A stretch of DNA of 64,000 nucleotides from Dendrocalamus latiflorus (taxonomy: Eukaryota; Streptophyta; Magnoliopsida; Poales; Poaceae), in assembly GCA_017311315.1 (NCBI GenBank), contig CM029609.1:35896744-35960743 (forward strand), written 5' to 3'. The first letter of the stretch is position 1, and every line of letters starts with the position of its first letter. Below are positions 54,954-64,000 of this stretch, in pieces. The notes below the pieces were generated by a model. It saw only the letters and a program-made list of their open reading frames with translations, did not search any database and was not told the DNA's origin. Position numbers and translations under genes: made by a program.

Positions 54954-55655
54954 TTTCCTCCACTCTAGAGATGGCAAGCACCACACTACTCATAAACGGT
55001 GCCGGGTCTCTTAACAATCTTCCTTGAAGAGAGCACCTCATAAACTTCCTTCAAGCCATCTTGGTGAAAGTAACCACTAACAGTAATGAATCACAGTATT
55101 TGCTTAAAGGTTTTTAAGTGCCACAAAGATCAAATAATGATGCATTGCACTTAATGGCTCTTAACTACCTTAAAATATAAAATTAGAGCAAAGGAGTAGC
55201 GGAGAGTGCACAAGGATCTCAAGGGTATTCAGTGAGGTCAAGAAGAGAGCCCTTGTTGCTTGCAAGGTGGTATTTATAGTCTCCACCCACCAAAATAACC
55301 GTTGGGATCGAAACCCCCAAAAATCAGGAATTGTGGTGCTAACGCCATGTAGTGGCTGGTACTACCGTACCCACTGTTCAACTGCTATTTGAGGTTCATT
55401 AAATGCATAGAAACTAGCCGTTACTTTAAATATTGGTAGTACCACCCTCACAATGTTCGGTAGTATTGATCATGCGGTAGTACTGCACCCCAGGTGCGGT
55501 AGTACTGACTTCCAGAGGAGAGAAAATACTTCAAAACGTAACCTATATAGAAATTAGCTACCACCAACTAGATTTCAGTACTACAATGTTCGATAGTACC
55601 ACCAAACATGCAGTTATACTATTCTGCAGTACTACCGCGCAATACAGGCAGTAGT
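54954..55655 (-). repeat. copia 3' LTR, distal part
   Basis: Matches 60998-61640 (for example CCTTCAAGCCATCTTGGTG against CTCCAAGCCATCAGGTGG; GTAGTACTG motifs). About the last 350 bp of the LTR are missing at the left edge. Confidence 0.75.
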
Positions 55656-58263
55656 TGTTAGGACAGAATTTCCAAATATGAACCCTCTATGTATTACTGC
55701 ACTAGTCCCAGATCAAAACTAGTGCACATAGTCAAACAATGATGATTACATAACCAACAACGCTTTATTATAATAAAAGAGAGTAAAGGCCTTATGGCCG
55801 CTTTATTACAACTGAGGTTACAAGACCTCTCAACCTAACAAAATACAGCGGAAGCAGAAATAAACTTTGGCGATGACCCATCAATATGCTACATGCAATT
55901 GATGGGGGAAGCGCAACCTAGTACTGTGGGAAGCTTTCATCGAATCCATACGCGAAGTAGTCGTAGACTCCTTCTTGATCTTCATAACCCTTTAAGAGTT
56001 ATTTTGAGTGTAGCATGTGAGTACATAAAGTACTACGTAAGTCTTGGGGAAAATGCAGTAAATGCAAGGCTTAACAAATAAGGATAATATGGTTCTTTTG
56101 CGCAAAGCAACATTATGTTTCAAATACCATAATAAATTATCAAAAGCACCAATTTAACAACGTAATTGTAATAACTGAATATAAATAAATTTTCTAGTGA
56201 AGGTTCCAACCACCAATACTAATAAACAGGCTTTAACCGCCAAGGTTCAAGACCACGGGTTCTATCCACCCACACTGGTTCCATCCACCGGGAAACACTC
56301 CTGATAGTTCCATCCACCCCTGAGTTTCCAAAACTTTTTCTTTTGAAACCAAAACCAAAGATCTACATGTAAAAGCGCACCTTGCCCGCCCTTGACCTTA
56401 GGCATGGCTATTCGAATAGTTTTACACTCTGTAGAGGTTGTACAACTTTAGCCTCAAGAGATAAGTCATTTTAATAGCCAACATGCTTCCTTAGGCATGA
56501 GACCCAGATAATTTATCACAAAACCTTTACCTCACTCCAATCTAGCGAGACACCACACGCTAAGGTTTCACCACTGAAGGGTTAAATCCACCAAAGTTAG
56601 AAGCCCCCTCTTGTGCCATATGAGTACAGTAAATCCATGTGTCTCACTGTGATTAAACCAGTACTCCCTGGCACCCACTTACCACTAGTGATATCTAAAC
56701 TAAACCTTTGTGAGTTAGTCAGCTAGGTCATACTCATATAAACTTATAGTTGTACGGTAGTGCTCAGTTTGGACAATCACAAGAGTCGGTCCTCAATTGA
56801 CTCGGACGGCACATTCACAATACAAGCTCTTATACTAAATCCGCACCACCCAATCTTGCCATCCGCCCAAGTCTAAAACCAATTCTCACCATTTTATTTT
56901 ATTTTTAAAAATAGCAGCAATACCTATTGCCACTAAATTACTTGAGTAAAAGATTAAAGCAGACAATATCAATTTTTCATCCGAAGGGTTATACTGACCG
57001 ACTAGCTTGTCTAAGAAACTACTACCATTCTAAAATTAACAAATATCATAATAATCTCAATACTGAGATAAGGAAAGCCTAGGGTGACAAAGATACATGG
57101 TTATCGATGTCAAATGAGGGCATAACAATTATCGGTTTAACTATTATCCTTAAAACGGAAGTTATCATTTTATGTAACATAGCAATGCATTTAAATTTGA
57201 AATAATAAAAAGATTTTGGAAAACATAGGTACAAGATGATCGAAGGAGACTTGCCTTCTTGCACGTTGTCTGGACTTTCCTGCTGCAGATAGGAAAACTC
57301 TTCTGCGGTGTCAGCTTCTATGTGACAAAACAAGAAACCAAATAAAATAAATAAATAATCATAAAAAGTCACAAATTATAAAATATATATACTGGAAGGA
57401 GATTTATGATTTTATATGAATTTGAAATTTTGAACTGGTGCAAACGGAGTTAAGATGAAAAAATACGACTTTCCGAAATTGTCTGCCATGGTCGAAGGGG
57501 TCGGATCTTTAGAAAGTGGTCGAAAATTGCCAAGTGGTCGAAAGGCTATGGTGGCGGTCAAAAGTTGAAGGTTAAATGTGGTCGAACGGCTTTGCGTGGT
57601 CTCAGCCACCGAGTGGTAAAAAAAACTTAATAGCTGATTGAAAACGACGGTAGAAGAGGTGTTGGTGCACCAATTTATAGTCTCTCTCATGATTCGAATA
57701 ACTGGGAATGCAAGAAATTCTAGGCGACAGTTTTCGGTTTTAGAAACTGATGGATAAAATGGCAATGAAAGCACTAATGGAATGTGGTAACGACAGCATT
57801 GACTTTGGCGATGAATGTGCGGTGTTGATAGGCTCGCATTGCTTTAGTCGGATTTGAATTCGGACGTTTGAGTGGAAAGATATTGCAGAAAGAATGGAGA
57901 CTACTTTTTGTATTGTTTTTCTATTTGAACAAACTCAGACGGAGGTTGAAGGTGGATGAATAGTGTTCGAGTGTACTGTAGCATGAATAGTACCCGAGAG
58001 GAGAGAGAGAGAAAGAAAAGAGAAGAATAGGTCAAGAAAAATTAGATTGGACCCAAAAAATAAAACATACATTTTTCTAGAGATTTGGATTTTTGGAGAT
58101 TTGAATTTGAATTTTCAAATTTTGAATTCAAATTCAGAATTTTAGGTTGGATTTGGAATTTGATTTTTTTTCTTCCAGTATTAGCAATAATCCAATTAAA
58201 ATACCAAAATTTTAAATAATTTGAAATTAGTTTTTTTAAGACAACAAATTTTGGGATGTTACA
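55656..58263 (-). repeat. gypsy solo LTR (-), 2,608 bp, inserted in the copia LTR
   Basis: On the minus strand it starts TGTAACATCCCAAAATTTG at 58263 and ends CTAACA at 55656. Flanks GTAGT (55651-55655) and GCAGT (58264-58268) fit a 5 bp duplication with one change, and removing it restores the copia LTR alignment. It shares the palindrome (56408) and long stretches (56390-56720 against 6030-6350) with the 5267-10907 LTR. Only short unrelated frames. Confidence 0.85.
56408..56419. repeat. conserved 12 bp palindrome CTATTCGAATAG, copy 4
   Basis: Followed by TTTTACACTCTGTAGAGG. On the LTR-downstream side (56185-56330) lies a cluster of GGTTCCATCCACC-type repeats. Confidence 0.8.
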
Positions 58264-58410
58264 GCAGTACCGTTTCAAGAAATGTCAAAAGAGTACCTCT
58301 TTGGAAATAAACTACAAACATGTAATAGCCAGTAGTATCGGTGCAACGATACTACTATCAAAGACTTGTGGTCATACCAATTTTTCATGGAAAATTAGAG
58401 AGAGTTTCAG
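58264..58410 (-). repeat. copia 3' LTR, proximal part
   Basis: Continues the 3' LTR after the solo-LTR insertion: ACCTCTTTGGAAATAAAC aligns with ACCTCTCTGGAAAATAC of the 5' LTR at about 61715. The LTR start is placed near 58410 (TGAAACTCTC on the minus strand). Confidence 0.65.
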
Positions 58411-58447
58411 TGGATAGGGCAATGAAATTTTATTTGTTGGATGACTG

Positions 58448-58942
58448 TCAAACTAGAGATCTTCCTAGTAGTTGACAACTACCGGATGTGCTTTTCCTAT
58501 CCAGTTTGCAACCTGCATAAATGGAATCAAAATATTTAATTAAATCAAATTTAGCACCTTTAAGATACCAAAGACCAATGCAAGAGTAATGTTTTAAATA
58601 TCTAAGAATTCTCTTGATGGCCATTAAGTGACACTCTTTTGGAGATGCTTGAAAATATGCGCATATGCCAATACTAAATACGATAAGATAAAACAAGCTG
58701 TCAATCATAGTTTGATAAAGTTTTAAATCTACTAGCTTACCTCTCTCATTAAGGTCAAGGTGACCATTGGTACCCATGGGAGTCTTGATGGTCTTTACAT
58801 CCTCCATGTTAAATCTCTTGAGTAAATTCTTCATATACTTTGTTTGGCTCACAAACATCCTATCCTTGAGTTGCTTGATTTGAAGTCCAAAAAAGTATCT
58901 AAACTCTCTAATTATGGACATCTCAAACTCTCTAGACATCAT
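58448..58942 (-). pseudogene. copia reverse transcriptase end and RNase H
   Basis: 164-codon minus frame: REFRYFFGLQIKQLKDRMFV, SQTKYMKNLLKRFNM, then TPMGTNGHLDLNE and GLWYLKGAKFDLIKYFDSIY to DRKSTSGSCQLLG. This is the end of RT and the RNase H domain of copia. The following stretch to about 59900 contains further RT and integrase-side residues in broken frames. Confidence 0.85.
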
Positions 58943-60062
58943 CTCAACAAATTATTTGCAAAAAAAGTCTTAGTAGACCCAAATATGATAGCATCAACGT
59001 AATTTTGACATATAAAGAAATCATTAATGATTTTTGTGAAAAGAGTGGTGTCATCAACCTTCCTAATTTTGAATCTCTTTGATAATAGAAAGTCTCTAAG
59101 TTGCTCATATTATACTCTAGGAGCTTGTTTGAAACCATAGAGTCCCTTAGAGAGCTTATACACATTATTAGTATTTTTAGGATCCTCAAAACTGGGAGGT
59201 TGCTTTACAAAAATAAGTTCAAAAAATTTACTATTTAGAAATGCACTTTTCACATCTATTTAAAATAATTTAAAATCAAAACATAATGCAAATGCAAGCA
59301 AGATATTAATGGGTTATAATTTAGCTACAAGAGCGAAAGTTTCACCAAAATCCAAATCTTTCACTTGAGTGTAGCCTTGAGTGACCAATCTTGCCATTTT
59401 GCTTACCACAATCCCACTCTCATCTTATTTGTTTTCAATGACCCAATTGATGTCAATCACATTGTAATCCTTGGGTCTTTCCATTAGTGTCTGTACATAA
59501 TTTTGGGCAAAGTTGTGTAACTCTTCATGCATAGCATTCACCAAATCTGGATCAATGAGTGCTTCATCTCTATATATTTAAACTCAAAAGAGGAAATAAA
59601 GAAGTAATGTTCATAATAAGAAATAACACGCAATCAAGTTTGGACACCCTTACTAACATTACCCAAATGTTGATCAATTGGTGATCTTTGGCAATTGCAT
59701 TGTGAAATTTGGTTGGCAATTGCATTGTGAATTTTGGAGGTATTGTTGAGGGTTCATCATCTTCCTTTTCTTCAACTTTATTATTTTGAATTTGACTTGT
59801 TGTAGTGGAAATTGAGGTTTCAACTTGAATAGATAAGGATGGATCATCATTGCCTTTCTTTGGTTTGATGTTATCAATTTACATATTCTTCATTACTTGT
59901 CTCAAGCCTTCATCACCTATACTATTCAAATTTTTTTGCTCTTCTTGAGAGCTATTAGTTTTATCAATTTAAACATCACACGTCTCCCCAACTAAACTAG
60001 AGGTTTGGTTGAAGACACGGTAAGCCTTACTATTTGAAGAATACCCAAGAAGGAACCCCACA

Positions 60063-60600
60063 TCACACTGGGAAGGTAACCAACGTTTCATATTTCTCAG
60101 GGAAGGCCCTAAGCATTTTTTGAACAACATCAATAACCATTAGTGTGTTGCCTAGGCCCTTGAGTTCATTAACAATATTTTTTAGCCTTGAGTACATCTT
60201 GTTGATGTTTTTATGTGGTGACATTATGTATATCTCATATTTAATCCAGAGTCTATGCAATTTGGCCACCTTGACTGCAGATGTTCCCTCATGAATTTCA
60301 AAGAGTGTAGTCCAAATCTTATGAGCCATTTTAAAATTGCTCACTCAATTAAACTCATCTGCATTCAAAGGTCCAAGAGAGTGTTCATTGCTTGAGTGTC
60401 AAGGTGAGAATTTCACTCTTCTAGATACGTGGGGTGTGTAAAATCAAGAGCCATAACAAACCTGCACTAACAACTCTCCATATACTCGTATTCATGACCT
60501 TTAAATAAGTTGTCACATGAATTTTCCAATATTCATAATTATAGCCATCAAATAGAGGTGTCTTTCTTAGGGAGATTTTCTCATTAGTCATCCTTTCTCT
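60063..60600 (-). pseudogene. copia gag (UBN2-type), broken
   Basis: The minus frame 60344-60063 gives MAHKIWTTLFEIHEGTSAVK and NIVNELKGLGNTLMVIDVVQ then LRAFPEKYETLVT. The upstream part to the primer site has the usual gag start in a broken frame. Confidence 0.83.
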
Positions 60601-60631
60601 CTAGGCGGTAAAGTCTAACAAAGATATACTA

Positions 60632-60644
60632 GGCTCTGATACCA
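60632..60644 (-). promoter_or_regulatory. copia primer-binding site
   Basis: The minus strand reads TGGTATCAGAGCC next to the LTR end (GATCCTATACG). Confidence 0.8.
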
Positions 60645-60650
60645 CGTATA

Positions 60651-61745
60651 GGATCAAGAATAACTAACTAGAAGGGGTGAATAGGAGGTTTTAAAATCTT
60701 TTTGGCTAAAACCCAGTCTTTAAGCAAATACGAACAAAAATTCATTTTATGACAAATTCAAGGCCTAAATAATCTAAATCTCACTGTACACTAACAAGCT
60801 AGGTCTAAGCAATATATAATTCTAGATAGATAAGTAAACAACTATCACTAGAAATACAAATGCTCAAAGTAAAGAGCGGGAGAGAAACAAGTGACTTTTT
60901 CTCATGGCCTCAAAGACTTACCGGTTTTTCCTAATCTATGTTGAGGAAACTTGAACTAATTAAGTCGGCTCTATGCACAAATGAGCATTTCCTCGATCAC
61001 TAGAGATAGCTCTTTCCTATACAGAGAGGTGAGCTTCAACCTTCACAACCATGTCGAGCCTCTTCATTAGCTTCTTGTAGAGATTACCAAACCCAACTCC
61101 TCCAAGCCATCAGGTGGCAGTAACCACCAAGAGTAACAAGTTGATGACGCTTGCTTGAAGGGCTTCAATTGCCACAAATTTCAAACTAAAGATGCAATGC
61201 ACTTGAATGCTCTCAAAAACCTCAAATGGTCAAACAAATACACCAGAGTTGAAGAGAGTGATGCAATGACTTGAATGTATTCAATTGGGGTCCAAGCGAG
61301 TTCTCTTGCAGTTGGGGATGAGGTATTTATCACCTCCATCAACCAATATGACCGTTGGGGACAAATTTCAAAAAAAGGGCAAACGATTATACCGCCATGC
61401 ATCGGCCAGTGGTACCACATTCACTATTCAACGGCTACTTACTATTCAATAAATGCAACAAAACTAGTCGTTAATACAAAAATTGGTCGCCCTGGTCATA
61501 TCGCTCAAGCAGTAGTACCACACTAATACTGCGGTAGTACCATTTCCAGAGGGGTGAAAATCTCCTAAAATGTATCTCTCGAAAAAATAGCTACTACCAA
61601 CATAAATACAATCATACTGCATTTACAATAATATCAGACATGTGTGGCACAATCATTACCGCAACAGTACTATCAGAAAGGACTGTGGTAAAACTGTTTT
61701 TGAAAATATTCAAATCAACACCTCTCTGGAAAATACATCATGACA
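60651..61745 (-). repeat. copia 5' LTR (-)
   Basis: Ends at the primer site. The segment 60900-61030 is an inverted match of 41060-41200. Repeated GCAGTAGTACC and CCGCCATGCATCGGCC motifs lie at 61390-61680. The right end has been lost or is not recognisable. Confidence 0.7.
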
Positions 61746-62182
61746 TAGAGAGGCTACAAACTTGTTCAATTGTGTTGCCCAGAAAAAAAACTTGTTCCAT
61801 TGTATTACTTATGTTGAATCACTAAATTTGTGTACCATTGTATTACCATGTGTTTTTCTTCGTCGCGTAATTCATATGTAGGTTTGAGGGACATATGGAC
61901 ACAACTTAGCCTTACTGAAATACACGAATTTTACATAAAACAATATAATCCTCACATAAATTTTATAAAATTTCCACTTTCCGAGCGGGTAAAAGCTAGA
62001 GGAACTCGAAAAAACTCTTTCCAAGTCAGATGTCGGTGGCTGTTTCGTGCTCAAGTTCATAAGTCAACAACGCTGAAAAGCGTGCACGCTGCACGCCACC
62101 TCACCTCCCATCCCGCTCATACTTGGACATCGCAGCTCAGACCCCCACGGCCCACCCTCCGTCTCCCTCCCCTCGCCGCTGT

Positions 62183-62194
62183 AAACCCTAAACC
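62183..62194 (+). promoter_or_regulatory. telo-box-like motif before the start codon
   Basis: AAACCCTAAACC directly upstream of the ATG at 62195. The AAACCCTA telo-box is common near transcription starts of growth-related plant genes; its role here is inferred. Confidence 0.55.
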
Positions 62195-63840
62195 ATGGCC
62201 TCCGCCGCCGCCGCGGAGGCCGTCCTCCTCCTCGCCGTGGCGTTCCTCCTCCCCCTCCGCCTCCTCTCCATCGCCCTGCGCCTCCGCCTCTCCCCCTCCC
62301 CCACCCTCGCCCCCCGCCGCCGCGCTCGCTCTTTCGCCGCGCTGCTCACCATCGCCGCGCTCCTCGCCGCCATCTACGCCGTATCCGACGCCGACTCCCG
62401 CCCCGCCGCCGACGCCTTGCGGTCGGAGATCGACGAGCTCAGGCTGAAGGTCGCGCGGTTGGGTGAGGCTCCTTCCTCTCTCCAATGCTGTCTTGTCTCT
62501 GTTTGGAATTCTGGTGCCAATTCAGATTAGCAGGAGGTTTGAAACGCGTTACGTTTTGTGCTCATCGTTGTACACTGAAATGAGAACTTGGAGACTTGGA
62601 TAAATATAGACAATACGACCTTCTTTGAAACAGACCCTCTGAGCCGGAAGACAGGGACATGGTCAACACACTGGATTCGGCAATGCCTTATGTTGAATTT
62701 GAAATTTCAAGTTATTTTGCAATTGTAAATGTCAAGCTATCTTTTATATATGCACTCATTTCAATTTTCAATACTGACTTTTAATTCGAAATTCAGATTC
62801 CATTTTGGAACTGTATCTGCATTTTAAGCCATTTCCAAAGTTCTAATGTAATCTTTTTTTAATATAAACATTTCCAGAATAGTTTTGGATTTAGACATAT
62901 GATGTTTCTAATGTAGAATTTGAAATTTTGATATTAAGTTTTGATTCACTTCTAAATCCTTAATTATTATAAATTTACTAGTATTGTGTTTTGTGAATTA
63001 CAAATTTAAGAATCGGAATTTTTTTTAAAAATATAATCTGACTAAGAAGTCAGAATTCTGTTGGTCAGGAATTTGAACTGTTGAAATTGACCATTGGCAT
63101 TAAATCTTTATGTTTCTAGTTAGGAATTCCTTCTGGTTATTTTGAGTTCGTGTAGAATTATTTGTGCTATTTGAATTTCTGTTTCGTTTGTTTGTACCTG
63201 TAGGGTTAGTATTCCAATTTCGAATTGCTTGTCAAAGTCCTGGGGAGTCTTTAGCACATAGGTTTGGCAATGAATCCTGAAGCACACAAAGATGACCCTT
63301 ATGACAGTATGCCAAAGAAGACATGAGTTTTTCATTGTCAGTTCATTGCTGCGTTTGTATTCAGTCTATCACAGTGGAATAGGTTATGCTTTCTTGTGCA
63401 TAACCATATTCAACCTAATTTTTAGGCTGTTACCTTTCAGAAGTTTATCCTTGACTGGAGTCAAACTAGGCAGCTTGATATCATATCATATCAAAACATT
63501 ATAGAATGGTTTACGAATTATGCACCTTTTGACCGTTTGTTTTCTAGTTTCTACTTGGAAAGCATAATTCACAAGCTTCTTTGATGCCATAGAAAAAATA
63601 TAACTTAATTGCATCTCATGCTATTTGCTGCTGATTGATCCAATGATATTTGTGGATTTTCTTTGATTAACATGTTATTCCCCAATCTTTATAAGATTAA
63701 TTTGTCGCCCAGAATCTATGTTGGAGGAAAATGCAAAAACTTTGAAGAGTAAAGACAGCATTTTGGAAGAGGGCAACAAACTCATTGAAGAAATGGAACG
63801 TGACATCCAGCTTTTAATGAATGAACAAGAAAGTATAAAG
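62195..63840 (+). CDS. unknown membrane and coiled-coil protein, first two exons (partial)
   Basis: Exon 1: 62195-62462 (89 codons plus one base), donor GGTGAGG. Exon 2: 63713-63840, acceptor TCGCCCAG, donor GTACGC; phases join cleanly (...KVARL-ESMLEENAK...). The protein starts MASAAAAEAVLLLAVAFLLP. Hydrophobic segments at about residues 8-28 and 48-64 suggest an N-terminal signal anchor or two membrane spans. From about residue 72 it is charged and helical (DALRSEIDELRLKVARL, then LEEGNKLIEEMERDIQLLMN), a likely coiled coil. The gene continues beyond the window. The start codon is the first ATG, in a good context (ACCATGG). I do not recognise the family. The GC-rich exon and AT-rich intron are typical of grasses. 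Confidence 0.8.
62463..63712 (+). other. intron 1 of the unknown gene
   Basis: 1,250 bp, AT-rich, with GT-AG borders. No repeats of note; the small frames inside are not supported. Confidence 0.75.
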
Positions 63841-64000
63841 GTACGCGCTTAGATCAGTAAGTGATGTGGTGTTACATTGCTCTGTAATATTATGACCCAA
63901 AAGCCATCTCACTGTAGATGGAATAGACACCACTTTTTCTGTACGGAATTTCATGTTTTCAGCGCGGAATTTCATTTTTCTGAAAAAACATTTTAGTACT

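Larger units (their letters stand above)
54954..61745 (-). mobile_element. SIRE-like copia element (-), broken and interrupted
   Basis: On the minus strand: 5' LTR about 61745-60651, primer site at 60632-60644, gag 60600-60063, a stretch of degraded pol (59900-58960), RT/RNase H (58942-58448), and a 3' LTR 58410-58264 plus 55655-54954 that is split by the solo LTR. Both LTRs carry GCGGTAGTAC-type motifs and belong to the same family as 39003-41504. Frames are broken. Confidence 0.8.

Noticed and set aside
61830..62447. 205-codon plus frame overlapping the start of the unknown gene
   Set aside because: Its second half is a Pro/Ser-rich shadow of the exon starting at 62195; the first half lies in noncoding AT-rich DNA.

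Overview
The window is plant nuclear DNA, almost certainly from a grass (Poaceae) and most like Oryza or a close relative. It has intron-containing genes with GT-AG boundaries, GC-rich first exons and AT-rich introns, and dense nested LTR retrotransposons, plus a CACTA element, a Mutator-like element and a hAT-type MITE. There are no bacterial operons, rRNA genes, functional tRNA genes or CRISPR arrays. The species call is an inference from overall sequence character, not from a database match.

Only two host genes look real. One is a three-exon DnaJ/Hsp40 gene on the minus strand (22165 to 18041; 343 residues, class B, with HPD motif). The other is the 5' part of an unidentified membrane plus coiled-coil protein gene on the plus strand (from 62195, leaving the window on the right). 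A third locus (27927-30532) is a broken tyrosine/nicotianamine aminotransferase gene with in-frame stops, a frameshift, missing exons and an embedded hAT transposase fragment.

Layout. 1-2827: copia element (-). About 2940-15220: gypsy element (+), with LTR, primer site and gag start, split by a 10.2 kb LTR-in-LTR insertion (4368-14551, target duplication TTCTA, itself carrying an opposite LTR at 5267-10907, duplication AAACC). 16001-17454: Mutator-like/foldback element whose long terminal inverted repeats hold arrays of small palindromes (9 bp duplication GATTTCCGC). 18041-22165: DnaJ gene. 22460-27628: repeat-rich intergenic DNA with a 501 bp hAT MITE and an LTR. 27927-30532: aminotransferase pseudogene. 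30907-35981: complete CACTA element (duplication CTT) with an open TNP2-type transposase reading frame and a splice-consistent Ulp1/C48 protease gene.

36325-61745: a stack of nested elements. An old chromodomain-type gypsy element (+) was split by a SIRE-like copia element, by a solo LTR (43105-45335), and by another gypsy element (45862-51967) that carries tandem LTR-gag junction units and its own solo-LTR insertion (48675-50031). Its truncated 3' LTR abuts a minus-strand copia element whose 3' LTR is split by one more solo LTR (55656-58263). 62195-64000: 5' end of the unknown membrane/coiled-coil gene.

The most unusual structures are the foldback element with its paired palindrome ladders, the CACTA element with an apparently intact protease gene, the LTR family with a conserved CTATTCGAATAG palindrome followed by hairpin clusters, and the tandem LTR-gag units. 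Target duplications and splice phases were read directly from the sequence. Family names come from motif recognition and have not been checked by database search.
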